A model generated the notes under the pieces. The model saw nothing but the letters and a program-made list of their open reading frames with translations. It made no database searches and was not told the DNA's origin. Below, piece by piece: positions 1-10,725 of a stretch of DNA of 64,000 nt (its first letter is position 1; each line of letters begins with the position of its first letter). Location: contig JAJTWR010000040.1 in NCBI GenBank assembly GCA_021613335.1, positions 235,183 through 299,182 of the forward strand, in the 5' to 3' direction. The DNA comes from Whitmania pigra. Its lineage: Eukaryota > Annelida > Clitellata > Hirudinida > Haemopidae. Both the position numbers and the translations under genes were made by a program.

Positions 1-599
1 AACAACTTTCACTGTTGATTAATTTGTAGATTTTTTAGGTAGTTTTTGTTTCAATTTTATATTTAATCTAAAGTTTGTAAAAAATAAAAAAATATTGATT
101 TTGCTAGAACATCTGAGAACAAAGCAACGAAAAAAGGATTACGAAAGTCGACAAGTAAGCTCTAATAGATGCATCAAGCGCAAAACGGAGCACTTGGTTT
201 CTCCGAAATAAAGAAGAAGAAAATGTTGATATTGTGAGGAGTTCGGGATTTGAATCATGATCTCATGCAAGCACTTGAAAATATCTTTAAAAACAGTTGT
301 AAAAGCTGTCTGACTTGTAAAATAAAGGCACTCTGGTCATTTTTCAGCATTCGGACAAAATGTAACGTAAATAAAGGCTTGGAGTAGGGAGTAACAAATT
401 GAGAGTAATCGAAAATAATTGTCTAAACAAAATAATACAAAGTGCAAACAAATAAGTCTGATCTAACTGAGATCGGGGTAAGGCATAGTCATGTTTTGAA
501 AGCCACGAAGTTGTCACTGAATAATCTTGTAAAACATTTTTTAATGAGTTAAATTTCACAAAAGTAAAAGAACAAAAATTAATTCCGAATAAACAAAGA
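1..599. other. Non-coding flank, 3' side of the TRIM gene
   Basis: AT-rich sequence without a supportable gene. It lies downstream of the minus-strand TRIM-like gene and probably includes its 3' UTR. I found no clear minus-strand AATAAA close to the stop. The short open frame at 344-559 has no coding character. Confidence 0.5.
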
Positions 600-3500
600 T
601 CAAAACTTTCTGTGCGGTCTGGGGGACTTGTTGGTAGGATTCAGAACTTTCGGCAGTTCCGTCTTCTGTCTCCTGCTAGAAATCGGGCTTCCAACAAGTC
701 TCTGTCTGAGACTTGCGACGAAAGAACGTTCTCCTTCCAAGTTCGTGCAAGCGGAGACTCCTGCAAAACTTTCTCCACTGCCACATCTGTCGTATTCCTC
801 GCTGCTCTCCGAATGAAGAGAGTCCGAAAGGTCAGTTAGTCCAGGCGAATGTTTGGTCGCCTGCTTTTGTTTCGAAGTACGAACAGAATCCTGAGTGGAT
901 TTCACTTTGGCACGCATCAACTTTGGAGATTTCGAAGATGAAGAGGTTTCGACGACAGCTCTAACTGCCTTTCCTGATCTTTGAATGCCTGGAGAATTAT
1001 TGGTGCTGCTTTTGCCGCTACTGTTACTACCGTCGGCGCTCTGACCCGGTCCAGGTGTTCGTTGCTTCTTTAATGCAGGGGACTGGGGTTGGTAAGACTT
1101 AAGCTTTTTAATCAAGCTCTCTTCTGGCATGTTCGATGCTGTGCCACCACCTGCGTCGACTGATAGGATGTACTTTTTGACGTCTCTCACTGAGAAACAT
1201 CCCTCCGTGCTGTCGTTAAGCTTGACAAAACTTGCACTGCCTTTTTCAGCCTCGAAACTCGAGGCTATGGAGGAAGAAGGTTCGCTGATCTTTGACAAGG
1301 CCAAATTCGCCTCCGAATTGTCCATGCTAACGCTGCCCGGAGAAGGAATTGACTCCATGCGGTTTCTCACCGTCTTCAGAATATTTATGCAGCCGACTAT
1401 CGTCTGATCTCTGGATACTTCTGTGGCGACTGCCTTTTCTTGGAAAGTGACAACTTCTGTATTCGTTCCGACGTCAGCATATCGCTTCGCTGCAAGTTGC
1501 TTGTTGATTCGCAATTTATCACCGAGTCCGGATCCCGATCGCCTGGGAGCGAGTGGATAAACTATGGCGGAGTTTGGGGCGATGCTTCTCTGAGTCGAAA
1601 AACTCTGGAGTGGTTTTGACGGAACAAAACGATTTCCGAGTTTTGAACTGTTAACCTTTGAAACTGTAGGAGTGACCACCAACTTCTGCTCTCCTTTCGT
1701 GTCTTCACCGCTGGATTTGTCTTCGTCAGAACCTTCGTTTATCGAGTCCAGTCTGGCGCTGGCAGGGATGTTTTCGATAATTTTTTTTGGCTTTCCTTCA
1801 AGACCAGGTCTACAGAAGACATCTTTAGGTTCGGCGAGTTCTGCTTTGTTGGCCATAGTGGATTTGTCCAAGCATATGATCCTTACTGGCGACGAAGCTC
1901 TGTCTTGCATGACTTGCTGGTCACAAATAACTGTCATTGTACCCCTACTGACCAATACTGATTTTGGAGTTTTGGCATCCAGAATGTCTTTATAGACTGA
2001 GGACACATGGGTAGCCACTGTAATCACACCTATTTCTGACGTGGAAAGAATATCCGTAGACGTGGACTTGTTGGCGGTCTGTAGACTGGAGATTATTAAG
2101 GTTGATCTATATTCGTAGTCTGTAATAGTCGAAGCGTCACATTCTGATTTCAAATAAGGGTGTTCTTTGTGCTTAAGAGTTTCATTATTATGAATTTTGT
2201 CTATATTTGAGAAAGTAATTGTGGCTACATCCTGATTGCTGGAGTCACTATTTAATTGAGCAGTTGGGTAAATCTCGTCTTTAATCTCTGAAATAATGTC
2301 ATTTATGGGGATTTCAGCTTCTTGTGAGTCAGAATTAGGAGAGAAAGAAGAATCCCTCTTAAGCTCGCCACCACTGGAATCCTTGTCAGAGGTTGATGAG
2401 CCAGATTCTACCACATCGGAAGAATTCTCAGACGATCTACAATCAAAGCTTGAAGATCTTCGAGTAATGTTGCCCGACTTTTCCGTTTTTAAAATTCCTA
2501 AACTTAACTCTATGGTCCGAGGTTCAAACACCAGGGGACTCGTTAACCTCTCTGGCACGTTTCTGGACGTCCATTCCAGCATGTGTTTCATATCTTGATC
2601 CATTTTCTTTTTGGTCAGTATTATCTCGACGCTCCTCGTCTTTAGCAGCGATTCCGCCGCATTTAAGGTGCCTTCCATATCGGTCAGCATTTGTTCGAAA
2701 TGAGGTTTCTGTTCTAAAAAGCTGGCTACTTCATCATTTTGAATGACTGCCTTGAGCTCGTTTAAGGACTTATCTTCCTCTTCTTTTATCATTCTCACCA
2801 GTTCGTTCGATCGTTCCCTTATTAGGGATTCCGCAGTTGCAACCTTGATTTCAAAGTGTGAAATTACATTCAAATGGTCCTTCATCGTGTCAACAGTTTT
2901 CCTGCATTTCCAGAGTCTAGTCTCCAGCGTTTGAATCTGGGTCTTGACACTTTCTGAAAATGTGACAATCCTGTGGGTTTTATGATCGTTGAAAGTGCAC
3001 AGGATGCAGATGCACTTGTCGCAGCTCTCGCAGTAAAACCTCACCGTTTCTTGAGAGTGATCGGCGCACAGAAGTTTACCCTGCCTGGTCAGGTCAATGT
3101 CGACTAGACTGTGGTTCTGTGTCACTTCGGTATTCTTGTGCATCAGGGCACAGTCTCTGCACAAGAGTTTGGCTGAACAGTCAAGACATTCCACTGTGGC
3201 CTCTTTTCTCATTTCGGTTTCCTCTCTTGCAGTTATCAACGACCTCAGAGTTCCAGAAACATTTTCGACAGGATCGACAATCGATTTGTGATTTTTCTTG
3301 GAAGGTCGAGATGAATTGCTTTGATTGTCAGCGGTGTTTGAGCCCCAACTGAGCAAGGAAGAAGACATTTGGTCGTCGACGCTACTCTTGGAGCAGATTC
3401 CGCACCAAACCCTTTTCCAAGTTTTACCCGTTTCCAACTTTTCTTCCGATCCCGCATCGTCTTCGTTAGCCTTATTGAAAGATCCAGAGGGCGAAGACTT

Positions 3501-3962
3501 CGAACTTTGAGAAACTCTGGCTATTACCTGGTTCAGACTGGATAGGAGAAAGCTATCTTGAAGTCTCTTGACTCCTCCGGGAGGCAAATCTGTCTTTTTT
3601 GTGCAAGTAGGACACGAGAGTTTACTGCGCATGCTGTACGAGATGTACCTACTGCCCTCCAATTCGGCATCCTTGTACTTGACCAAACATTCCTCGCAAA
3701 ACGTATGCAGACAGTTGAGGGTCTTTGGGCGGAGAAAGGGCTTGAGGCAGAGCTTGCAATTCAGAAACTGCTCGTATATTTCCTTGACCAGAGCGTTTTC
3801 GGTGCTCGCGTCGACCGTTGCCTTGGCGGTTTTCATTCTCGTGGAATTGCCGGCGGAAGATGAGAGAGATGAGCGGATGGAACTCACGGAAGTCACTGAG
3901 GAAGTCGAAGACTTAAGTTGAGCCGACGTACTGTTAGGTTCCCTGCGAAAGCCCGAAGCCAT
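600..3962 (-). CDS. TRIM-family RING/B-box/coiled-coil protein, probable E3 ubiquitin ligase
   Basis: An intronless frame of 1120 aa running from an ATG at 3962 to a TGA at 600. Residues 69-120 form a C3HC4 RING (C69, C72, C84, H86, C89, C92, C117, C120). Residues 187-284 read as B-box 1, with C187/C190, C259/C262, C268/C271 and H275/H284, split by a Ser/Asn-rich insertion of about 68 residues. Residues 299-330 form B-box 2 (C299, H302, C311, C314, C319, C322, H327, H330). A B-box C-terminal coiled coil follows at about 331-460. The remaining 650 residues are Ser/Lys-rich and look disordered. No NHL, filamin or SPRY domain is encoded before the stop. Family knowledge: TRIM proteins with this N-terminus transfer ubiquitin from an E2. 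The substrate is unknown. The closest architecture is TRIM56/TRIM45/TRIM2-like, but I cannot assign an orthologue. Confidence 0.9.
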   Translation of the reverse strand: MASGFRREPNSTSAQLKSSTSSVTSVSSIRSSLSSSAGNSTRMKTAKATVDASTENALVKEIYEQFLNCKLCLKPFLRPKTLNCLHTFCEECLVKYKDAELEGSRYISYSMRSKLSCPTCTKKTDLPPGGVKRLQDSFLLSSLNQVIARVSQSSKSSPSGSFNKANEDDAGSEEKLETGKTWKRVWCGICSKSSVDDQMSSSLLSWGSNTADNQSNSSRPSKKNHKSIVDPVENVSGTLRSLITAREETEMRKEATVECLDCSAKLLCRDCALMHKNTEVTQNHSLVDIDLTRQGKLLCADHSQETVRFYCESCDKCICILCTFNDHKTHRIVTFSESVKTQIQTLETRLWKCRKTVDTMKDHLNVISHFEIKVATAESLIRERSNELVRMIKEEEDKSLNELKAVIQNDEVASFLEQKPHFEQMLTDMEGTLNAAESLLKTRSVEIILTKKKMDQDMKHMLEWTSRNVPERLTSPLVFEPRTIELSLGILKTEKSGNITRRSSSFDCRSSENSSDVVESGSSTSDKDSSGGELKRDSSFSPNSDSQEAEIPINDIISEIKDEIYPTAQLNSDSSNQDVATITFSNIDKIHNNETLKHKEHPYLKSECDASTITDYEYRSTLIISSLQTANKSTSTDILSTSEIGVITVATHVSSVYKDILDAKTPKSVLVSRGTMTVICDQQVMQDRASSPVRIICLDKSTMANKAELAEPKDVFCRPGLEGKPKKIIENIPASARLDSINEGSDEDKSSGEDTKGEQKLVVTPTVSKVNSSKLGNRFVPSKPLQSFSTQRSIAPNSAIVYPLAPRRSGSGLGDKLRINKQLAAKRYADVGTNTEVVTFQEKAVATEVSRDQTIVGCINILKTVRNRMESIPSPGSVSMDNSEANLALSKISEPSSSIASSFEAEKGSASFVKLNDSTEGCFSVRDVKKYILSVDAGGGTASNMPEESLIKKLKSYQPQSPALKKQRTPGPGQSADGSNSSGKSSTNNSPGIQRSGKAVRAVVETSSSSKSPKLMRAKVKSTQDSVRTSKQKQATKHSPGLTDLSDSLHSESSEEYDRCGSGESFAGVSACTNLEGERSFVASLRQRLVGSPISSRRQKTELPKVLNPTNKSPRPHRKF

Positions 3963-5478
3963 TGAGAAGAAACCTGGATTAGGTATGAATCGATGCTTCT
4001 GAGAATAAGGATCTCAAGCAAATAAGCCAAAGAAAAGTTATCGTTAAGCCAATGTCCGGAAACAGATTTACTTTCTTAGAAGTGCTCGTATTTCTTTGAA
4101 ACAACTTTTTTAAAATGCGAAATCACCGACATGGATGTATTCGAGCGTCTGTTTTTCTGAGTTATCTAACTCACCGGGTGAAACTCCAGCCCAGGTGATG
4201 AAGACCTGTGAATTTCTGACCTCATCTAGTTAAAATCATCAATCACTAGCGAAGACAGATGAATGGTTATCTTCATGGTCTCCTGACAATCAGGATTGGA
4301 ACGTGGCCTCTGCAATTAAGATAATTGAGCTGGGATTGACTGACGAAAGCGAATGATCCCTTCTGAATAAACAGGTCTTAGAATCTTTCGTGTTGCAAGT
4401 AGCGGGAGTTTTCTGATTGAAACAATGCCATTTTTATAGGTTGATGTTTTTATTTCTTTTTTGTTTGGCTATTGCTCTGATCATGTTTACAATCATACTT
4501 TTTATTGCCCGATTCAAGGACGAACGATTTTATAACCAACTATTTATGTCGACAGGTTTTAGTTCCTCAATTCTATCCAAGCTTTTTTTTCCTTTATTCC
4601 GAAAAGTAGGTTGTTCCCAGCTAATGCTGAACTTCCACAACGCTTCAGGAGTTTATTGCCTCAGTGTTTATTGTTTTTCGAGCAATGTTTTTTCCATCTC
4701 CCTGAAGTGATTTGAATGGATTAAGTGGATAGCAGCTGACGGTGGAGCTTTTTGGAGCGAAACTATTTTTTTGGGAGCTTTTAGTGCAGATGATCTTTCT
4801 GGATTGTGAATAAAAACAATTAACATGTGAAATATGAATTTATATGATGTCGAAAAACAAAATTAAACGTAGTTTAAAAAATTATTTTCACTACAAATAA
4901 AAAATAAAATTAAGCGTAGTTTAAAAAACTATTTTCACTACAAATATAAGATATAATGTAAGAATTATGTAATAGTTAATTTGAATTAATCATTAAATTG
5001 GTGATAATTGTACAATTGCAAGCTAATTCAAATTATTATTTTTACTCAAAGATTTTAGAAAATGCTGATTTTGTGGCAATTAGAAAACTCTTTAAAGATG
5101 CACTCCAAGTCGTAGAAAGCGTTTGACTAGTGAACTATTTTCAACAATGCCGAATGTTTATTTTTGTTTTTTGTTCTAACTTTACCAGATTACGTGTGGG
5201 ATTGTTTGGTAATGATAGGTTTAAATTGCTGATTGAGAACATAATTTTCATAATTGAGTTCCTGGTCATTTGTTATTTTTTGAACGAGAGATATTTTTTA
5301 AAGCAACGAAAATATTTCGCCATACAAATCTCACTGCGCAGGCCATTCAAGCTTCATTATAAATAAAAGAATATTACAAATAATATTTACTTTAGATACT
5401 GCGAACGCAACCTTCAAAATCTGAATATCTAACACCTCAGCTCCGAAAGAAACCGAGAACTAAATGCAGCTCAGGAAT
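3963..5478. other. Intergenic, no gene recognised
   Basis: The 5' flank of the TRIM-like gene and AT-rich spacer. Apart from the short tandem repeat at 4862-4950 I see no coding exon, RNA gene or transposon end that I can support. The open frames at 4417-4710 and 5130-5366 are low-complexity, hydrophobic and without splice context. Confidence 0.5.
4862..4950. repeat. Two-copy tandem repeat, 47-bp period
   Basis: A unit beginning near TTAAACGTAGTTTAAAAAA and ending TTTTCACTACAAATA occurs twice in direct orientation with a 47-bp offset and only a few differences. Confidence 0.8.
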
Positions 5479-5799
5479 TCACAGAGAGATTCTCGATAAC
5501 ATTCCTGTCATTTTCTTAGTTTCCAATTTCATAATCTTCTTTTCCATGATTTCCAGTACGCCTTGCGGGTGAATGAAAAATACCAAGGAGTCTGCTTCTG
5601 AGTCACAGAATGGAAATTTGAATCCGATCACAATTCTACCGGTTCCTGATTTTCTACGCAGCGGATTTGTTGGAAATAAACAGGTGCAAGAAAGTGTTTG
5701 TGAATCATTAGGCTCTAGGAAACGCCAGGCTACGCTCAAATTCCTTTCAGTCAGACCACTCGTGCGAGGAACGGAAATGAGCTCAACCGGACCGTAAGA
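5479..5799 (-). CDS. Possible terminal coding exon of an unrecognised gene
   Basis: On the minus strand a frame of 106 codons opens just after a plausible acceptor (CCTAG, then TCTTACGG at 5799) and runs to a TGA at 5479-5481. It is richer in G+C than its surroundings. It begins SYGPVELISVPRTSG and is open without an ATG at its head, as expected of an internal or terminal exon. I do not recognise the family. The opening stretch faintly recalls a beta-sandwich repeat of the Calx-beta kind, but this is a guess. No upstream exon could be joined to it, so the gene model is incomplete. Confidence 0.3.
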   Translation of the reverse strand, partial: SYGPVELISVPRTSGLTERNLSVAWRFLEPNDSQTLSCTCLFPTNPLRRKSGTGRIVIGFKFPFCDSEADSLVFFIHPQGVLEIMEKKIMKLETKKMTGMLSRISL

Positions 5800-8734
5800 C
5801 TAGGAAACTAAGTAATTATTTATCACGTCATTTAAACAACTGCATAATAACAAATTTTATTAATTGCATAATATTTCTTACTTTTAGCTTAAAAAAAGTA
5901 AAATTATTATAATTTGCAATTTTGCATGGATCAACGGCGACCTTTAATCAAATAAATACAAAGTAAAATAGTTCACTTTATTTAAACAACATAATATTTG
6001 ACGTGCACGTAGCAGAGGCATTGCGTAATTAAGCAGGTATTTATAAAGTCTGTAATTGGACATCAAGGGTATAATTTGTTTCGATAAGAAACATGGCGAA
6101 TGATTAATTTCATTCTTTGATCGTAACTTTTTATTACGTGTTGGTATTTTGTTGATCTGGCGATAATAAAATATTTTAAAAAATGCCTCACATCCCTGAA
6201 AAAGGATTAATCTGCCAGAATCTGTAGAATGCATGTAAAACATTTATTTTTAAAATAAATTTAATGACATGTCCTCAGTAATGGTTAAAAATGAATTTGT
6301 TTAATAATATTTATCTAGTAAACCATAATAATCTTGTATGAATTTATATCTAAACATATGCAAGAGTCACTTTATAATTAACAGGATATTTTGGTCGACT
6401 CCACTTGAAGAATCCGGTTGCAAACAGAAGAAGATAACAAAAACAATTTTGCATAAATCCTAATTTCTATTATGCATTCATTACGTGAAGATTAGATCCT
6501 TAAGAAAGCATAACAGTAGCCTGTGAATTGGGCGCTTCGCGTGACTCAGCACCGAGTGAATTATTGGTCTACAATGCACACGAAGATGCGTCAAAGTAGT
6601 ACGCGGATGTAGACAGGTATGTCTACCCAGTGATTGGAGTAAATTGGCAGTGCACTCGAGAAATCTGGTTCATGTCAATCACAGACTTCAAGCAACTGTT
6701 GAGATCACCTACAAATGGACCACATAAAACAACCATTGTTTGAAAATCGCTCACTTAGCACTTAGTTATTAAGTTAAAAATTTTGAAAAGGTTACTTTAG
6801 ACCTGCATAACAGTGCATATCTCTTCATATTTGACACTATATTAAAAATACTTTGAGCTATTAAGTCTAAAAATAATCTTAGAAAAGACAATCCTAATTC
6901 GTTTAATGTTTGATGACCAGCTGTGACATAATAGTGTGACAGATGGATCTCAAGACTTGTTATTCGTCATCATGATGATAATGATGGTGACGATTACTAT
7001 GGCTAAACTAAGGTCCACTTCGTAATTAGGAATAACTTGAAAGAACATAAAGATGGAAATTATAGCTTACAGATTTCATTGAAAATAATGATGGAAATTA
7101 AAAACATATGTTTACAAAAATCATACCTTTCTTAGCAACTCTTATAGAAACATTCCGTGATATGAACAATTGTTTGTCACAGTTAAGACTCCCGGGATGA
7201 TTCAATCAACCGATAACAACATTTCTACTCGACAAGTCTTCCTGTTGGATTTGACTCTTTCAAAAAGATCGGTACTCAATACTCAGTACTCTCAGCACTC
7301 AGTCTGGTACTTTCGGTATCCGATCCAGTCTAACGCGTACTCCAAACAGTACATATCACTTTTTGTCCAAAGGCATCCAAAAAATCCAGATATTCGCAAT
7401 CGGTTTGGATTCGAATACATAAAAAGGCAACAACAATCTCAGGTGAGTTAATGGATTTTGAGCTGTATTCTATGTTATGAGGATACTCTTTTGTATGACT
7501 AGGGTAGAGAGACAACGAGTGAGCGAATAAGAAAGCCTTCACAGAGGAAACAAGATGGAGATGGTGAAAAAAATGAGAGGAAAGATAGAAGACCACTTTG
7601 TTCAGGAGGAAATGAGAAGCTAATCGTGCGGAAAGTATAAAGATTCAGTGCAGATTGTGCGCCAAAGCAATCTTCACCCATTGTCAAAATAATTATCCAA
7701 TTAATTTGGAAAGAAGGAAGTGGATGAACTACTCACTGGGGTTACTCTTGGGTGTGCAACGGACCGAGTTGCACTTGATGTTTAATATTACAATCTTGTT
7801 TATTATGACTACTAGTCTTGTTATTGTGATAATAAGTATTATTATTATTATTTGTAAAGTTATGATGAAATGTAATACCGCCAATTTAAGGAATGCTCCT
7901 CATAAATAAACGGAAGCGAACCAACTCTAGCAAAAGTAAAGAACTGAACTTTTAGACTAATCTTAAGGAGAGATGGTTATGGAGAAAGGAGAGGAGGTGA
8001 AATCTCTTATGAGTCAGAGAAAAGGTTTTGCTTGTGGGTTACATCTGTCAGTCTCAGCGGATCATAGTCCTCTTATGTTTGCTGATCGAACAATATTATT
8101 CTTCTTATTTCCTGCTGATGGTTAGAATGTGTCAGAATTAAAAGTGTTTAGAAAATGTTTATTGTACTGGTATTTGTTATTAATTTGTTGTTCTTTTGAT
8201 AAGAACAGCGTGTAGAGTGTAACGGTCAATCATCTAAATGATTAAATATTTGGTTTTATAAGTTGGAGATATATTTGTTTATGTGAATGAATAATTTCAG
8301 TGCTTGTTATGTTATATTAAATGAAGATTTTGATGGGTGGTCACAAAACAAATCGTAGAAATGGATGCTTGACTAAAAATTTTACAACTGTAATTTAGAA
8401 CAAAATCAAATTTAATTTTATATCTATTTGATCGGAACTGAATATTTTTCTGTCTTTGTTTAAATAAAGGGGTTTCCCGCGCAAATTTAATTCAATCTTA
8501 AACAATGCCAGCTCCTCTATTGTTTGAAGCTTTTATTAGGCATTATTGATTTAGGGGAAAATCTAGCCTAATAATGCTATCTATTCGTAGAATGAATATA
8601 ATTATGTAATGTTTGCAGTGAAGACAATTGATAAAAATTTAAGAATTCATCCTTTAAATGTTTATTTCAAAGAAAATTTCAAACTATAAAAAAACGATTA
8701 AAAGTTGAAAATCAAATGCTTGATTTCTCTCATT
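5800..8734. other. Intergenic, AT-rich, no gene recognised
   Basis: About 2.9 kb between the possible exon and the 3' end of the ESS2 gene. The open frames here (5944-6243, 7170-7451, 7330-7596, 7655-7909) have skewed composition, use non-ATG starts or lack splice sites. I see no RNA gene or transposon terminus in it. Confidence 0.45.
8661..8666 (-). terminator. Polyadenylation signal of the ESS2 gene
   Basis: TTTATT on the plus strand reads AATAAA on the minus strand, about 70 nt downstream of the ESS2 stop codon at 8735. This is the usual position for cleavage and polyadenylation. Confidence 0.6.
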
Positions 8735-9985
8735 TCAAAAAAAATCTGAAGCCTTAGTCTTTTTTAAAGGCAGTTGCAACAAATCGTCGCTTGGCAGAGC
8801 AGTTCTCTTTTTGATGGATACATGTTCGAGCCTCTGGTATGCTTTGGGCGTCGGAGTGCTGACCGGGGTTTTTAATAGGGTGGGTGTGACAGGCTTGGAC
8901 AATGGGGAATTAGTATTAATGCGTAACTTGCCACTCATCAATCTCTGAGCCGCCGGGGACATTGATTGAATCTTCTCTGTTCTTGACATTAGGGACCTTG
9001 GAGAATTGGCAAATGTGGCTGTTGCCTGTCTGAGAGCCTCGGTCTTTTTGGCTCTGTGCGACTTGTTTATTTCTTCGGTTAATTTGTGGAGAACTTTGTC
9101 TCTCACTGGCAGATCTGGAATTTTGAAGATTGGTCCACCGTGACGAGGGGCTTGAGGTCCGTCAATCCTGCATGGAGTTCCTTCAATGTCACCCCAGGTC
9201 ATCAGGGGCGACGCATCAATTCCCGGGGCTGGAGAAGGTGTGCCCATGAAACCATATCCACCCATTTTTGGGGTGTTCGAGGGCAATATTTCCTTTCCAT
9301 CGAGCCCAATTCTTCCCTCCATTCTCTTAATTGTTGCTGTTTTTATGGCTTCCGTTGTCTGGTTATAAGGTTGTACCGTGAATCTTGTGTTCTCGGGGCA
9401 GACTTTTTGCTTTTTTAGGGAATATTTAGCGAGTTTTTCACTTACAGACAGATCCACTCCATCGGGAACGTACATAAGAAAGTTCAAAGGAACATAGTTC
9501 CACGTCAATTGCTTCTTCTTGTCCGAATTGTCCTCAATCTGTAACTGTTCGTCCTTGTACATCCAAGCTTGCTTTTCCCTAAGCTTTCTTTGGAATTCTT
9601 TCATTATCTCATTGAAGGATGCATTGTCCTCGCTCGTATATGTGTTCAGATACTTGTTGAGGCTCATTTTCTCAAGCTGAGCATCCGTAAGTTCTTCGAC
9701 CTCCTCAACTAGGAAAAGTTCCGCTGGAGTTTTTACACCCTTATGGCCAACCGAAGATGCCGGAGTGCCAAATTGCGATGGTGTAGCACAGACTGACTGG
9801 GCGTCTTTGTCTTTCACGAGATCAAAATCAGGCTCAAGTTTTGCTTTCAGAGCAGGAAGATCTGGAAAGTAATCTCTGACGATGATCTTTCCCAAATTTT
9901 CCATGTACAAGTCTTCGTCCAATACCTTGGCCTCCTTCTTGATGGTTCGACCTTCACATTTTGAGATCAGGGAGAGTAAATTCAT
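8735..9985 (-). CDS. ESS2: ESS2/DGCR14 spliceosome-associated protein
   Basis: A single uninterrupted exon of 416 aa. Family knowledge: ESS2 (DGCR14, Es2) is a nuclear protein of the catalytic spliceosome (C complex). Sequence support is strong: an N-terminal VLDEDLY...IIVRDYFPDL block at residues 22-43; the TSEDNASFNEIMKEF motif near 116-130; the GFMGTPSPAPG and SPLMTWGDIEGTP motifs in the middle; and the invariant C-terminal ending LLQLP...KASDFF. Its length fits the family (human about 476 aa), the difference being mainly a shorter N-terminus and shorter linkers. An in-frame TAA lies 15 codons upstream of the ATG at 9985, so this start is likely. The lack of introns contrasts with the multi-exon IK gene in this window, so a retrocopy that remained intact cannot be excluded. 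Confidence 0.93.
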   Translation of the reverse strand: MNLLSLISKCEGRTIKKEAKVLDEDLYMENLGKIIVRDYFPDLPALKAKLEPDFDLVKDKDAQSVCATPSQFGTPASSVGHKGVKTPAELFLVEEVEELTDAQLEKMSLNKYLNTYTSEDNASFNEIMKEFQRKLREKQAWMYKDEQLQIEDNSDKKKQLTWNYVPLNFLMYVPDGVDLSVSEKLAKYSLKKQKVCPENTRFTVQPYNQTTEAIKTATIKRMEGRIGLDGKEILPSNTPKMGGYGFMGTPSPAPGIDASPLMTWGDIEGTPCRIDGPQAPRHGGPIFKIPDLPVRDKVLHKLTEEINKSHRAKKTEALRQATATFANSPRSLMSRTEKIQSMSPAAQRLMSGKLRINTNSPLSKPVTPTLLKTPVSTPTPKAYQRLEHVSIKKRTALPSDDLLQLPLKKTKASDFF

Positions 9986-10440
9986 CTTGTTTTTGGAGGT
10001 TTGTCCACAAATGTCTTTTTTGAGGTTTTAGTAAGTAAAATTACTTGTTCTTGAAAGAATTTAAATTATGCTGTTATTATTTATTAATTATGCAATTATT
10101 TCGTTATAAAAATTTCGAGTAAAAAAAGAATAGCTGCTTGAGGAGCTCCAAACTATTTATTGACCTCAAACACATTTTCACCAAAAAGATCCCAAATATG
10201 TTTTAATAAAAATTTAAAAAATAAAATTTAAATTAATTTTGAATACTTAATTAAATTTCACAGAATTAAAACTTATCATTTGTAATTTATACAAAAAAAA
10301 ATTTGTTTTAATTAAATTTCTACATTTTATTTAGTAAATCCATTATAATCATAAAACGTACTAAATTGATGATCAAGGACTTAGTTGATTCTACAGAAAC
10401 TGATGAAATATTTTTTGAAACAAACAGAAACATTAATAAT
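9986..10440. other. Spacer between ESS2 and the 94-aa ORF
   Basis: 455 bp of very AT-rich sequence. It should hold the ESS2 promoter and 5' UTR. I see no clear TATA box on the minus strand. Confidence 0.4.
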
Positions 10441-10725
10441 TTAATTTTCCTTCACTTTTTCACAGGGAAGGGAATTCAGAATGCCCAAATCAAAAGCCTT
10501 CAGGGGTCCCACGGATGCTTTTGGTGACGTCACAATTTTGAACTTTCCATCCTTCACCCTGCTTGGAACAAGTGGTGATAGGATTAAGATTTTTCCACTT
10601 TCGACGCTATTTGCTTTGCCTGTGGAAGCAGGTGAAGTGATACTTGTTGTGCCTGTGGCTACCTTAAAGCAGGCAAATTGAGATCTTGCAGGCAATCGAC
10701 GAGGGTTCATTGCGTTGGTATTCAT
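10441..10725 (-). CDS. Unrecognised 94-aa ORF, candidate small gene or first exon
   Basis: It opens with a real ATG (MNTNAMNPRRLPARSQF) and ends with TAA after KVKEN. It is clearly less AT-rich than the sequence on both sides, which supports coding. The product is basic, rich in Ser, Thr, Pro and Lys and has no membrane segment or Cys motif, so it looks disordered. A GTGAAG in the last codons could act as a donor, so it may be a first exon and not a whole gene. It sits 456 bp upstream of ESS2 in the same orientation. I found no phase-compatible splice to ESS2, whose own ATG is preceded by a stop. Function unknown. Confidence 0.4.
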   Translation of the reverse strand: MNTNAMNPRRLPARSQFACFKVATGTTSITSPASTGKANSVESGKILILSPLVPSRVKDGKFKIVTSPKASVGPLKAFDLGILNSLPCEKVKEN

